Positions 25,801 through 34,837 are shown, counted from the stretch's first letter. The stretch is DNA of 64,000 bases from Namhaeicola litoreus (GCF_042679565.1 NZ_JBHTMY010000004.1:124001-188000); one strand, 5' to 3'. Program-made: numbers and translations. Notes: generated by a model not told the origin, from the sequence alone.

Positions 25801-28123
25801 TTTAAACATCCCTGTAGGAGGTACTGAAACTTTTCAAGTCACTTTCAATCCACTTAGCTTAGGGTCATTTACCGGTTCAGTTTTAATTTCAAGTAATGAT
25901 CCTTCCGATCCATTTTTTGTTATGAATATTGCCGGTCAGGCGGTGCAAGTATTGAGCAATCAAATCATGATCAGTCAATATTACCAAGGATTTGGACCAA
26001 ACGACAATTGGGTTGAAGTCATTAACATATCAGATGAGACGATTCCGGCTGGAGCGTTTTATTTGGCTCTATTTAATGATGCGGTTGCGCGAGTTGGTGT
26101 TATTGAAACATCAAATCCAACGGCAAGTGAATTAATTCCTGAATTAGCTCCAGGAGATGCTATTCTATTTAGAAATGGATCAGCAATTCTTCCTTCAGCA
26201 GGAAATTTGGGTTCTGCTCCTCAGATTTCTACGCCAGTTTGTACTTTTACAGGTAATGATGTTATTCTAATTTCTTCAAGTAACGGAACAAATTCCTATA
26301 ATGATAGAGTTGAAATTATTGGAAATATTTCTAATAATTCTAACAATCCACCTGCATCATGGGGTGATAATAGATGTTTTATTAAAGGTGGTTGTTCTTC
26401 CGAAGAGGCTCATAGAACTTTTAGTATTTTAGATTGGAGTAATTTAATTTTGGAGGAAGTAGATAACGCATCACCGTTGACAAACCTGGCTTTAGGAACG
26501 CAAGTTGTCGGACCTACATCGACTATTGATGGTGTAAATTGGACTAATTTGGAGCCAGATCCATCAAGAACAGCCATTATTACTGGATCATTTGCAGCGG
26601 CAGGCGAAACCTTCTTTGCATGTAACTTAATCATTGAGGCCGGTGCGAATGTCGTTTACGACTCAAATGGATTGACTAATAATAGTATTGTTCTAGATGG
26701 GGATTTAATAGTAAACGGATCATTGGTTATAGGAGATACAGAATCATTGGTAACGAGATCTAGTAATGTGGAATTAGGTATTATCACAAAAATTGAAAAT
26801 TCACAGCCTTTAAATTCGATATTTGAAGCTACTTATTGGTCTTCACCAGTGGCAGATCAACAATTGAATACTGTATTCGCAGGAGTAGATCCAAATCGAA
26901 TATTTGATTACAGGCCTGATGACCCTAATCCAAAGTATGAGAATACAATTTATGATGACTATAAGTTTTGGTGGATCGCATCCGGAGCTATGGATGAGGC
27001 GAAAGGTTATTCTGTAGATGGAAGTTCGACAGGAGTGCAAACAATTAGTTTTACAGGAGTGCCTTTTAATGGTTCTATCTCACCTAATGTTTATTTTAGT
27101 GGCGTAGTAGATACGGGTACTGATAATAATAATTTTAACCTTTTAGGAAATCCATATCCAACTGCTATAGATATTGCCAAATTTATAGGTGATAACGGGG
27201 CAATTAATGAAATCGCGTTATGGGCAAAGGACAAATCTCCGGATGGTAATGAATTTGATCCTGCAGGTTATATATTTTATACTAGTGCAGGTCCTTCTGA
27301 GCCTACATTGACAAATAATATTGGCTCTGGACAAGGATTCATGGCAAGAACTGTTACACCAGGAGCTGTGACATTTAATAATGATATGAAGCTCATTAGT
27401 CAAAATGACCAATTTTATAAATCAGAAGTTAAGAAGGGTGCTGTTCAGAAAAGTGAAGCAAATAGAATTTGGCTCGAATTATCTGATGGCAAACTTAGGA
27501 GTAATATTCTTGTTGGATTTTTTGATGAGGCTACTGATGGGTTGGACTTTCGTTATGATGCCATGGGTGGTTTAGGTAAAAACGATCTTAGACTTTATTC
27601 TAACTTAGATAATGCTAAATTTGTAATTCAAGCCCTCGGCAGCTTTAATACAGACAAGGCAGTAAATTTGGGATTTGATCTTAAAGAATCAAAAAATTTA
27701 AGTTTAAAAATTTCTGGTTTTGAAGGTGTTTTTAGGGACACAGATGTTTATTTAGTTGACCATGTCTTAAATAAAACTCATAATTTGAAAGATGGTGTAT
27801 ATAAATTTAATCAAATCGAGGTAGGAGAATTCCCAAATCGCTTCACTTTACAGTTTTCTAAAAATGCATTGGCAGTTGATGAAATATTGAAAACCAGTAA
27901 TTTTGTTTTGTCTAATTCAGGTACTGGGTTTAGAATTGATGCAAGCAAGGCGGTAAAAGAAGTAAAAGTATTTGATGTATTAGGTAGAAATATAGAAGTA
28001 AAACGTCCAAATTTACAAAGTTTCTATTTAGATGTCCCTCAGGCACAAACGGGAGCAGTTCTAATCTTTGAAGTTAAATTGGAAAATGGTTCCATACTCA
28101 ATAAAAAAGCAATCAAATTATAG
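22841..28123 (+). CDS. Large secreted leucine-rich-repeat protein, type IX substrate
   Basis: A 1760-residue protein with a signal peptide (1-19). Four modules of about 220-226 residues follow, starting near 23, 244, 467 and 693. Each contains a WE(A/T)xNxxIGTxTQ strand region and then leucine-rich repeats such as LDLSNNPLLTTL. Next come a choice-of-anchor D Ig-like domain (about 918-1033), a lamin-tail-like domain (about 1041-1200) and a long region containing YWSSPVADQQ. The last 70 residues (from SNSGTGFRIDASKAVKEV to NKKAIKL) resemble a type A type IX sorting domain. Modules 3 and 4 are almost identical. It is probably a surface adhesin or binding protein; no enzymatic motif was seen. Confidence 0.82.
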   Translation: MIKKILFLIILIFTGFSYGQDIELITTSSSNSWSPDLVTKGGAVLDWEASNALIGTLTQSIDDPTFDFSANNGSPIDITISSADGLGNLRNLNFGIDKEISSIDVTSATGLRNLNLRFNQISTLDLSQNPELAILNVRQNLNLTSLDLSNNPLLTTLRADFTGLTDLDLSNNPLLNLVVVRSSQLSSAALDQILIDLDNNGLSNGQLEIRRNAGGLTPASIGAYNNLIGKGWTIDVGLPNLQTFALTTVSNSTSWTPQQVVNSGNIFSWEASNPLIGTITQNVDVPTFNFGANNGSPINITVTSNDGFNGLTVLNFGLDKNITSIDVSNANAISILNARFNQIGALDVSQNPILTSLVIRGNPLTSIDLSNNPLLATLRADATGLTTLDLSNNPLLTFVSLFGSNLPSAVLDQIVIDLDNHGLSNGLLELRNNAGSLTAASLASYNNLISRGWTIDVAAPIVPTTEVITIITNSTSPTWTTQGITNSGEVLTWEATNPVIGTITQVGNVPSFDFSGNDGSPITVTITSTDGFDGLTLLNFGQTTREITSIDLTNAEALVSFNSSFNNLTTLDVSQNNLLTLLNLSRNPNLSSLDITNNTQLATLITDGSQLTDLDISNNTLLTRVSTHASDLPSAVLDQIVIDLDNHGLSNGLLELRNNAGSLTAASLASYNNLISRGWTIDVAAPIVPTTEVITIITNSTSPTWTTQGITNSGEVLTWEATNPVIGTITQVGNVPSFDFSGNDGSPITVTITSTDGFDGLTLLNFGQTTREITSIDLTNAEALVSFNSSFNNLTTLDVSQNNLLTLLNLSRNPNLSSLDITNNTQLATLITDGSQLTDLNISNNTLLTRVSAHASDLPSAVLDQIVIDLDNHGLSNGLLELRNNAGELTSASFTAYNNLIAKGWAIDVAAPGQPGSQIQVSGNNIVIINSGSADLASGTNFGETLLGSPIVNTFTLTNIGDQDLVLSGPLFSTNPAAFQVSQQPANLNIPVGGTETFQVTFNPLSLGSFTGSVLISSNDPSDPFFVMNIAGQAVQVLSNQIMISQYYQGFGPNDNWVEVINISDETIPAGAFYLALFNDAVARVGVIETSNPTASELIPELAPGDAILFRNGSAILPSAGNLGSAPQISTPVCTFTGNDVILISSSNGTNSYNDRVEIIGNISNNSNNPPASWGDNRCFIKGGCSSEEAHRTFSILDWSNLILEEVDNASPLTNLALGTQVVGPTSTIDGVNWTNLEPDPSRTAIITGSFAAAGETFFACNLIIEAGANVVYDSNGLTNNSIVLDGDLIVNGSLVIGDTESLVTRSSNVELGIITKIENSQPLNSIFEATYWSSPVADQQLNTVFAGVDPNRIFDYRPDDPNPKYENTIYDDYKFWWIASGAMDEAKGYSVDGSSTGVQTISFTGVPFNGSISPNVYFSGVVDTGTDNNNFNLLGNPYPTAIDIAKFIGDNGAINEIALWAKDKSPDGNEFDPAGYIFYTSAGPSEPTLTNNIGSGQGFMARTVTPGAVTFNNDMKLISQNDQFYKSEVKKGAVQKSEANRIWLELSDGKLRSNILVGFFDEATDGLDFRYDAMGGLGKNDLRLYSNLDNAKFVIQALGSFNTDKAVNLGFDLKESKNLSLKISGFEGVFRDTDVYLVDHVLNKTHNLKDGVYKFNQIEVGEFPNRFTLQFSKNALAVDEILKTSNFVLSNSGTGFRIDASKAVKEVKVFDVLGRNIEVKRPNLQSFYLDVPQAQTGAVLIFEVKLENGSILNKKAIKL
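24065..25500 (+). repeat. 678-bp near-identical tandem duplication
   Basis: The sequence GCTGTATT(A/G)GATCAGATC occurs at 24065, 24743 and 25421, exactly 678 bp apart (226 codons). The first two copies are complete and nearly identical, including at third codon positions. The third is partial, ending near 25500. Because the period is a whole number of codons, the reading frame is kept and the number of modules could change by recombination. Confidence 0.95.
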
Positions 28124-28149
28124 ATTGGTTCATCTAAAATAATAATCCT

Positions 28150-28178
28150 AAAAAACCACGCTACATGCGTGGTTTTTT
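28150..28178 (+). terminator. Rho-independent terminator
   Basis: AAAAACCACGC and GCGTGGTTTTTT form an 11-bp stem with a 5-nt loop, ending in a T-run. It lies 27 bp after the stop of the large repeat protein. Confidence 0.9.
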
Positions 28179-28640
28179 ATTAATTTAGGAATACAATTTC
28201 TTAATTTTTATATTTTAAAGGTGTCACTAAAATATTACCTATAGTTCTCCTAATGAACACATTCGTATAGTAACAGTAGAAGATTGTGTTTTTCCTATGG
28301 CAGGATCTTCAAATTTATAAACATTATACTTGCCGAGACAGCCGTTACTGTTCTAATAAATCTTGTCTTAAGTTATTTTTTAGCTTTTGTAAAGACTCAT
28401 TAGATAGTTATTCCCATCAATTTACGTCAACAAAAGGATACTATATTCATTCATGTTCATCGATTGATCCATTTTATGTGGGGCATTATATTAGAATGGG
28501 TTATGCGTTTAAGTCAAGTCCTTACTAAAAACATTGTGCTCAATAGGTCTTAAGTAAATTAGTACGTTATAAGAAAAACTCGCAGTAAAGAATGAGCGAG
28601 ATAAGATTCGGTATAATCTGTTTGAAAAACAAATCGTAAG
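28179..28640. other. Intergenic region, no convincing gene
   Basis: About 460 bp between convergent genes. An 80-codon plus-strand frame (28286-28528) encodes a Cys-, Tyr- and Ser-rich sequence without recognisable motifs and is not called. It may hold remnants of a lost gene, but nothing can be supported. Confidence 0.5.
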
Positions 28641-29336
28641 TTAGGGCAAATCAAAATGCCACTGAAATTTGTCTAAAAGATTAACAATCTGCTCCTTGTT
28701 TTCTTTTTTACAGGCAAGAAAATCAAAATTATTTTGGAAAATTAATATAACTAATCCTTTGTTGGAGATTGTTTTATTCATTCGCTCTAAATAAGAATTC
28801 GTATACTCTGAAGAATAATGATAGGGCAATTTAATCTTTTTTAAAGCTAATAAGTTTTTTATTTCCTTAGATGCAACTTTTGCTTCATCTGCATAGGCCA
28901 TCAGTCCTTCATAAATCAATATTCTTGTCATTGCCCATTGAAAATAGGTGTATTCATCTTCGGTAATCGTCCATTGATATAGATAAGGATTTGGTTCAAA
29001 ATTTGGATCCTCAAATTTAATTTTTACTCCCCAATTCTCAATTGTTTTGATAGAGTAATCTTTATAAACAAAGTCAAATTTTTCCGGGTCACTTAGAGCT
29101 AACCAAATTTTGTTAGACAATTCCTTTTTCTGTTTGTCATCTAAAACATTCTCACCAAGTAATTTTACCAATTCATTGACAACCTCTCTATCGATTCCTT
29201 TTTCATTCGTTTTAGGTAAGCTTTTTGTATAGTTTCTAATCTTGCTTTTAAACTTAATATTTCCGTAATCAATTTGTTGAGAGAACAAATTCGCGGAAAG
29301 CAGTAAAATGCCGATAAAAAGCGTAATCTTTTTCAA
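28641..29336 (-). CDS. Secreted protein of unknown family (paralogue of 29465-30160)
   Basis: Start set at TTG 29336. From there the product is 231 residues, exactly the length of its upstream paralogue, and begins LKKITLFIGILLLSANLFSQ, a clear signal peptide. Earlier starts add a 50-residue stretch read through the terminator upstream. Shared blocks with the paralogue include VYKD, NWG, EPNPYL, WTI, DEYTYFQWA and the end ENKEQIVNLLDKFQW. The mature protein is likely mostly helical and periplasmic or secreted. No family was recognised. The pair is separated by a terminator, so each gene probably has its own promoter. Confidence 0.72.
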   Translation of the reverse strand: MKKITLFIGILLLSANLFSQQIDYGNIKFKSKIRNYTKSLPKTNEKGIDREVVNELVKLLGENVLDDKQKKELSNKIWLALSDPEKFDFVYKDYSIKTIENWGVKIKFEDPNFEPNPYLYQWTITEDEYTYFQWAMTRILIYEGLMAYADEAKVASKEIKNLLALKKIKLPYHYSSEYTNSYLERMNKTISNKGLVILIFQNNFDFLACKKENKEQIVNLLDKFQWHFDLP

Positions 29337-29404
29337 GGGTATATTTTTAGAAGTATTCTTATGCCATAACGATATTAAAGTGCGGATAGTATATAATAAA
29401 ACAA

Positions 29405-29438
29405 AAATCCTCCATACAATAAGTGCAATAGAGGATTT
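29405..29438 (-). terminator. Rho-independent terminator between the paralogues
   Basis: AAATCCTC at 29405-29412 pairs with GAGGATTT at 29431-29438. On the minus strand the stem is followed by TTGTTTTATT. It lies 26 bp after the stop of the gene at 29465. Confidence 0.75.
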
Positions 29439-29464
29439 CCTGATTTGAGGGGAGGAATTTATAA

Positions 29465-30160
29465 TTATGGTTGAACCAACTCCCATTTGAACTTTTCAAA
29501 TAAATCGGTTAGCTTTTCTTTATTTTCAATTTTACAGACAACAATCTGGTAATAACCTTTTGTAACCAGTGCAACAAGTCCTTTTTCGGCTAATTCTCCA
29601 TTAATTGTTTCCAGATAAGAATACGCCCAATCGTCTTCTTTAGGTTCACTAAATTTGAAATCTTTGGTGATCAGTAATTCATTGAAGGAAGAGGCTACAC
29701 TTTCTGCATCATCACCATACGACATCAATCTAAAATGATCTAAAATCTTATTAAAGGCCAATTGAAAATAAGGGTACTCGTTATCACTTATTGTCCAGTC
29801 CGTCAGATATGGATTTGGTTCAAGGATGATCTCGCCTTGAGAGTTTCTACTGCCCCAATTGTTATTGGATGTCACGGCAAAATCTTTATAGACATAATCA
29901 AAAAGTTTCGGATTTGTTAATGCCAAATAGGCCTTTTCGATGATCTCTTCTTTTTCAGCTTTAGTGTAGAAGGAATTACCCAAGGTTTCAACGATTTCTG
30001 CCAATAGGTATTTACTAATGCCTAATTCTTCAGTTCGAGGCATTACATCTTTATATTGGTAAACGTTACTTTTGAATTTAATTTCCGAATAATCCATTTG
30101 GGATATTGCAGAAATACTCATCAAAACAAACAAGGTGAAGAATAGTAATTTTCTTTTCAT
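29465..30160 (-). CDS. Secreted protein of unknown family
   Basis: A 231-residue protein starting from an ATG with a signal peptide (KRKLLFFTLFVLMSISAISQ). The mature part has conserved blocks YVYKDFAV, NWGSRNSQGE, EPNPYLTDWTISDNEYPYFQLA (quoted in two pieces elsewhere) and a C-terminal FEKFKWELVQP. It is a paralogue of the gene just downstream, of identical length, so the pair arose by tandem duplication. No catalytic motif or lipobox is visible; I do not recognise the family. A role outside the inner membrane is inferred from the signal peptide only. Confidence 0.75.
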   Translation of the reverse strand: MKRKLLFFTLFVLMSISAISQMDYSEIKFKSNVYQYKDVMPRTEELGISKYLLAEIVETLGNSFYTKAEKEEIIEKAYLALTNPKLFDYVYKDFAVTSNNNWGSRNSQGEIILEPNPYLTDWTISDNEYPYFQLAFNKILDHFRLMSYGDDAESVASSFNELLITKDFKFSEPKEDDWAYSYLETINGELAEKGLVALVTKGYYQIVVCKIENKEKLTDLFEKFKWELVQP

Positions 30161-30870
30161 ACATTATTTTTAGTTAAACTTCAGTTAAGTTTAATTCACT
30201 GTAAAACAGCAACTTATAATTAGCAATTTTTTAAAGTTGTACTAAAAATAATTGAATTTTGGGGGATTCAACTATATTTAATGGGTGAAAGATACGAAAA
30301 AAAAGTTATTAACAATATGTTGATTTTAAAAAAGTATTTCAAAAGGCGAAATGGTGAAACAGTGATTTGGCTATGCGGTTATGCTGTGATACGGATATGT
30401 TGTTAGGCAGATCTTGTCAGCTGTGGAGGGATTTAGTGAAAGAGTGATTTAGCAAAGGTGAGTAGATTAAAAAGTGATTCGGTTATGCGGTTATGCTGTG
30501 AACCGGTTGTGATGATAGTAAGATGTTGTCAGCTGTGATGGGATTTAGTGAAAGAGAGAAAAAGTGATTTAGCAAAAGGTGAATAGGTGATGCCGTTGAG
30601 ATTGTTTATTTTTTGATTTGGAAATTCAAGAGCTATAATGTTTCTGCTCCTTTTTTAATAAATCGGTGTTCAGTACCACCCCTCAGTACTTCGCACCACC
30701 CCTCCTAAGAGGAGGAAAAGTTTTATTTCAAGTAATTTGAGCTTAGTAACCCCACTTCAGTTATGCCATTACTCACCATACAAAAGACAGGTATACTGCA
30801 AGCTTCTAACATGAAGTGATGTTCTTGTGTTAAAATAGTATTTTGGGCTGTAAGTTTTTCTTACTTCGTT
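30161..30870. other. 710-bp intergenic region with degenerate direct repeat
   Basis: No gene is seen. The region changes in composition from very AT-rich to G-rich on the plus strand. It holds two diverged copies of a roughly 105-115-bp unit, described separately at 30362-30586, and a small hairpin CCTCCTAAGAGGAGG at 30701-30715. Sequence here is not conserved-looking and could be decayed mobile or repetitive DNA. Confidence 0.55.
30362..30586 (+). repeat. Two diverged intergenic direct repeats
   Basis: Copy 1 spans 30362-30465 and copy 2 spans 30474-30586. Shared blocks in order are TATGCGGTTATGCTGTGA, TTGTCAGCTGTG, GGGATTTAGTGAAAGAG and GTGATTTAGCAAA. Differences are small indels and substitutions. 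There is no open frame across either copy. Confidence 0.8.
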
Positions 30871-31989
30871 TTAGTTACCAATCATCACAGGCATCACAAG
30901 CATGGTAATATTTTCGCCTTCTTCTAAGCCGTCAAGTGGAGTAAGTATTCCTGCCCTGTTGGGTAGAGACATTTCTAACATTACATCAGTCGCACTTAAA
31001 TTGTTCAGCATTTCAAGTAAAAACCTTGAGTTAAAGCCAATTTGCATATCATCACCTTCATAGCTGCATTGTAAACGCTCGTCAGCTTTATTTGAAAAAT
31101 CAATATCCTCCGCAGAAATTTTTAATTCGGTACCTGCCATTTTGAGCCTGATCTGATGCGTAGATTTGCTTGAGAATATAGAAACCCTTCTCACCGAATT
31201 TAAGAACATAGACCTATTAAGAACCAATCTATTTGGGTTTTCTTTTGGGATGACCGCTTCGTAATTAGGGTATTTTCCATCAATTAATCTACAAACCAAT
31301 GAAATATTGTCAAAAGTAAATTTTGCATTACTCTCATTGAATTCAACTTTTACATCACTATTAGAACTGGAAAGAATATTTTTTAACAGGTTCAATGGTT
31401 TTTTTGGCATAATGAACTCAGATGTTTCATTGGCAAATACATCATTACGGATATATTTCACCAGCTTATGTGCATCTGTAGAGACAAAGATCAAGCCTTC
31501 CGGTGAAAACCTGAAAAACACACCACTCATCACGGGGCGTAAATCATCATTTCCTGAAGCAAATATTGTTTTTGAAATGGCCTCAGCTAAAACAGCACCA
31601 TTTAAGATAATTGAACTCGCTCCATCCAATTCAATCGCTTTGGGAAATTCTTCTCCATCCGCATAAGCCAACGCATATTTACCGCTATCAGAACTTATTT
31701 CTATGATATTGTTATCCTCTACGGTAAAGGTCAGGGGTTGTTCGGGAAAAGTTTTTAGGGTATCGAGCAATAACTTAGCAGGGATTGCAATAGAACCGCT
31801 TTCATCTGCACCGACTTCTATAATTGCCGACATCGTCGTTTCTAGATCAGAAGCTGATATTTTCAGTTCATCATTCTCAAATTCAAATAGAAAATTATCC
31901 AAGATGGGCAGGGTATTATTGGAATTAATTACACCACCTAATATTTGCAATTGCTTCAGTAATTGAGAACTCGATACAATAAATTTCAT
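30871..31989 (-). CDS. dnaN: DNA polymerase III beta subunit (sliding clamp)
   Basis: At 372 residues it has the usual bacterial clamp length and three-domain layout. It opens MKFIVSSSQLLKQLQILGGVI, with LPILDNFLFE early in domain 1, RPVMSGVFF and STDAHKLV in domain 2, and the hydrophobic C-terminal tail LVMPVMIGN that closes the protein-binding pocket. The protein forms the ring that tethers replicative polymerase to DNA. It stands alone here, with no dnaA or gyrB beside it, which fits Bacteroidota where dnaN is commonly found away from the origin. Its start at 31989 faces a divergent gene across about 200 bp. Confidence 0.96.
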   Translation of the reverse strand: MKFIVSSSQLLKQLQILGGVINSNNTLPILDNFLFEFENDELKISASDLETTMSAIIEVGADESGSIAIPAKLLLDTLKTFPEQPLTFTVEDNNIIEISSDSGKYALAYADGEEFPKAIELDGASSIILNGAVLAEAISKTIFASGNDDLRPVMSGVFFRFSPEGLIFVSTDAHKLVKYIRNDVFANETSEFIMPKKPLNLLKNILSSSNSDVKVEFNESNAKFTFDNISLVCRLIDGKYPNYEAVIPKENPNRLVLNRSMFLNSVRRVSIFSSKSTHQIRLKMAGTELKISAEDIDFSNKADERLQCSYEGDDMQIGFNSRFLLEMLNNLSATDVMLEMSLPNRAGILTPLDGLEEGENITMLVMPVMIGN

Positions 31990-32199
31990 TTAATTGGAAT
32001 TAAGGGTTTAACTATACTGATTATAGCTTCCCAGATTAAGGATTACAAATATATTATTTTAATACTTATGGCAAAAATAAAAGTTCGGTTGACTAAAGTA
32101 TTTGACCCGATGTTTTAGGGTTATTTTGTCTGTTAAGGTTTTCTTAATTTAGATTTGGTCCTCTTAATTTTTTTAGATTTGCCTTTTACACATAAATCT

Positions 32200-34719
32200 A
32201 TGCAAAGAATCTATATTTTAGTCATACTCGCTCTTTTTTTTCCTATTACTTTTTTTGGACAAATGCCGAAAAAATTATCTTCAGATGAAATTTATAAAAA
32301 GATAGAAAAACTCAATTTTTTAGGATCTGTTTTATATGTAGCCGCCCATCCAGATGATGAAAACACAAGGATGATTTCTTATTTCTCTAATGAGCTCAAT
32401 GCCAGATCGGCTTATTTATCATTAACGAGAGGTGATGGCGGGCAGAATTTAATTGGTCCTGAAATTAGAGAACAACTCGGACTTATTAGAACAAATGAAT
32501 TACTTAAAGCACGCTCTGTAGATGGCGGTGAGCAGTTTTTTACACGAGCAAACGATTTTGGCTATTCTAAAAATCCAGATGAAACACAGCGCATTTGGAA
32601 TCGTGAAGACGTATTGAGTGATGTGGTGCGCATCATGCGAGAATACCAACCCGATATTGTCATTAATCGTTTTGATGCTGGCTCTGCTGGGCGTACCCAT
32701 GGTCATCACACAACTTCGGCGATATTGAGCTCAGAGGCTTTCGACCTTATAAATGAAAAGAACTATGTTGTTGGAAATTCAAAACCATGGAAAATTAAAC
32801 GCATGTTTTTCAATACTTCCTGGTGGTTTTATGGCAGCAGAGAGAAATTTGCAGAAGCCGATAAGAGTAAAATGATGGAAGTGAATACAGGAACATTTTA
32901 TCCTGAGTTGGGCTTGTCTAATAATGAAATTGCGGCAACGAGCAGAAGTATGCATAAATCTCAAGGATTTGGAAGTACTGGTTCTCGTGGTGATGAGTCA
33001 GAGTATTTACAATTGATCAATGGTGATATGCCTTCAGATCCTAAGAATATTTTTGAAGGAATTGATACTTCATGGAACCGTGTTGAAGGTGGAAAAGAAA
33101 TTGGAGATATCTTAAACAGGGTGCAAAATAATTATGATTTTAAAAATCCATCGGCAAGTGTACCGGACCTGCTCAGGGCTCATAAATTAATTTCAACGCT
33201 AAAGAATGAACATTGGAAGGTCATCAAAAAGAAAGAAATTGAGGCGATTATTTATGCGTGTTTAGGATTGTATTTAGAGGCGTCATCTGAAACGGCAGAA
33301 TCAACTCCAGGAGAAATAGTAAAATTGAATATAGAAGCTATCAATCGCAGTAGGATACCAGTGAAAATTGAAAATTACAGGGTATTTTGCGAAGGACTTC
33401 AAGAAACAAATGCATTGAATAAGACCTTAGACCAGAATGTTTCTAACAATTTCACTTCGGAAGTGAAAATTCCTTTAAATGCGCCATATTCTTCGCCTTA
33501 TTGGTTAAACGAAAAGGGCTCTTTAGGGATGTATTATGTAGAGGATCCTGAGAATATCGGCAAACCTATGGGTGATCAAACGGTAAAAGTTGATTTTTTA
33601 TTGACGATCCAAGGTAGTTCTATTCATTTTGAAAAGGATGTAATTTATAAATACAACGATCCTGTAAAAGGTGAGGTGTATGAACCCTTTGCAATTCTAC
33701 CTGATTTTACCTCGACCATAGAAAGTAATGTGATTTTGTTCAATGACACGAGTCCAAAAGAAATTCCTGTCAATGTGATGGCTCATAAAGCGTCCATTAA
33801 TGGCGAAATTAGTTTACAGGTACCAGAACATTGGAAAGTTGAACCATCTTCAATTCCAATTCGCTTAAATGAAAAGGGAGAAGTAAAAAAAGTGAGTTTT
33901 TTTGTTTCACCACCGGCAGGTCAATCAGAAGGTGTGTTACAAAGTGTGATTAAAAGTGGAGGAAAGGAGTTCAACCAGTCTTTGACAGAGATCAATTACG
34001 ATCATATTCCAAAACAGCGTATTTTATTTCCTGCCAATGCCCAAGTTGTTCGATTAAATTTATCGATGGCACCAAAGAATGTGGCTTATATCAAAGGAGC
34101 AGGGGATGATGTGCCAGAGAGTTTACGTCAAATTGGCTATCGGGTGACAGAATTAAATCCTGAAGAGATAGGTGACGATCTAGATCGTTTTGATGCAATT
34201 ATTATGGGTATTCGGGCTTATAATATCCATGATGAACTTATTAATAAACAAAAGGCTTTATTGAAATTTGTTGAGAATGGCGGTAATTTAATTGTTCAAT
34301 ACAATACTTCCAGAGGATTAAAAATAAATGGTAGTCTAGCACCTTATGACCTTCAATTGTCCAACGACCGTGTGACAGATGAAACCTCGGAGGTGCGTTT
34401 TATCAATCCAAAGCAATCGATTTTAAATTATCCCAACCAAATTACCCAAAAAGATTTCGAAGGTTGGGTACAGGAAAGAGGGTTATATTTCCCTGATCAA
34501 TGGTCGAACGAATTTACTCCTGTTTTTTCTATGAATGACCCCGGAGAATCGGCCAAAGAAGGCTCTTTACTAATTGCCAAATATGGTAAAGGAAATTATA
34601 TTTATACTGGTTTGTCTTTTTTTAGGGAATTACCTGCCGGCGTACCCGGTGCATATAAATTATTTGTAAACATGATTTCTCTTGGTGACGAGCAAAAAAC
34701 AACAGCGGTAAAACAATAA
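32200..34719 (+). CDS. PIG-L family deacetylase, secreted, large form
   Basis: The ATG at 32200 is chosen over the TTG at 32155 because it puts a signal peptide (QRIYILVILALFFPITFFGQ) at the N-terminus, giving 839 residues. The LmbE/PIG-L domain occupies the first third, with the zinc motif AAHPDDE (His50, Asp52, Asp53) and the second site HGHHT (His167-His170). Such enzymes remove acetyl groups from GlcNAc-like amides. The remaining 500 or so residues hold beta-rich domains and a C-terminal ThuA-like or amidotransferase-like fold (IMGIRAYNIHDEL, GGNLIVQYNTSRG). It is followed by a tiny membrane protein and a symporter, which suggests that the product is taken up as a nutrient. Confidence 0.85.
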   Translation: MQRIYILVILALFFPITFFGQMPKKLSSDEIYKKIEKLNFLGSVLYVAAHPDDENTRMISYFSNELNARSAYLSLTRGDGGQNLIGPEIREQLGLIRTNELLKARSVDGGEQFFTRANDFGYSKNPDETQRIWNREDVLSDVVRIMREYQPDIVINRFDAGSAGRTHGHHTTSAILSSEAFDLINEKNYVVGNSKPWKIKRMFFNTSWWFYGSREKFAEADKSKMMEVNTGTFYPELGLSNNEIAATSRSMHKSQGFGSTGSRGDESEYLQLINGDMPSDPKNIFEGIDTSWNRVEGGKEIGDILNRVQNNYDFKNPSASVPDLLRAHKLISTLKNEHWKVIKKKEIEAIIYACLGLYLEASSETAESTPGEIVKLNIEAINRSRIPVKIENYRVFCEGLQETNALNKTLDQNVSNNFTSEVKIPLNAPYSSPYWLNEKGSLGMYYVEDPENIGKPMGDQTVKVDFLLTIQGSSIHFEKDVIYKYNDPVKGEVYEPFAILPDFTSTIESNVILFNDTSPKEIPVNVMAHKASINGEISLQVPEHWKVEPSSIPIRLNEKGEVKKVSFFVSPPAGQSEGVLQSVIKSGGKEFNQSLTEINYDHIPKQRILFPANAQVVRLNLSMAPKNVAYIKGAGDDVPESLRQIGYRVTELNPEEIGDDLDRFDAIIMGIRAYNIHDELINKQKALLKFVENGGNLIVQYNTSRGLKINGSLAPYDLQLSNDRVTDETSEVRFINPKQSILNYPNQITQKDFEGWVQERGLYFPDQWSNEFTPVFSMNDPGESAKEGSLLIAKYGKGNYIYTGLSFFRELPAGVPGAYKLFVNMISLGDEQKTTAVKQ

Positions 34720-34722
34720 ATA

Positions 34723-34836
34723 ATGGAAGATCAGGAAAAAAAAGGATTTGTCTGGAAAAAAAGTTATACGGCTATCCTCGTTGTTAATTTGCTGTATATA
34801 TTGATCTTTTATTTCTTAATGCAAAATTATAATTGA
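34723..34836 (+). CDS. 37-residue single-pass membrane peptide
   Basis: ATG at 34723, stop TGA at 34834-34836. The charged start MEDQEKKGFVWKKSY is followed by one hydrophobic helix, TAILVVNLLYILIFYFLM, and the end QNYN. It begins 3 bp after the deacetylase stop and ends 1 bp before the symporter ATG, so the spacing strongly suggests a translated gene. The positive charges before the helix predict a cytoplasmic N-terminus. Small subunits of this sort are known beside some sodium:solute symporters, and a role as an accessory subunit is inferred. No homologue is named. Confidence 0.72.
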   Translation: MEDQEKKGFVWKKSYTAILVVNLLYILIFYFLMQNYN

Positions 34837-34837
34837 T

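Noticed and set aside
28286..28528. 80-codon Cys- and Tyr-rich plus-strand frame, considered as a zinc-ribbon transposase remnant
   Set aside because: Cys spacing does not form a convincing zinc ribbon and no transposase motif or terminal repeats were found.
29337..29486. Longer N-terminus for the unknown secreted protein ending at 28641
   Set aside because: It would be coded through a terminator and overlap the neighbouring gene, and the paralogue length supports TTG at 29336.
30701..30715. CCTCCTAAGAGGAGG hairpin as a terminator for dnaN
   Set aside because: It lies 156 bp beyond the dnaN stop with a 6-bp stem and no proper T-run on the minus strand.
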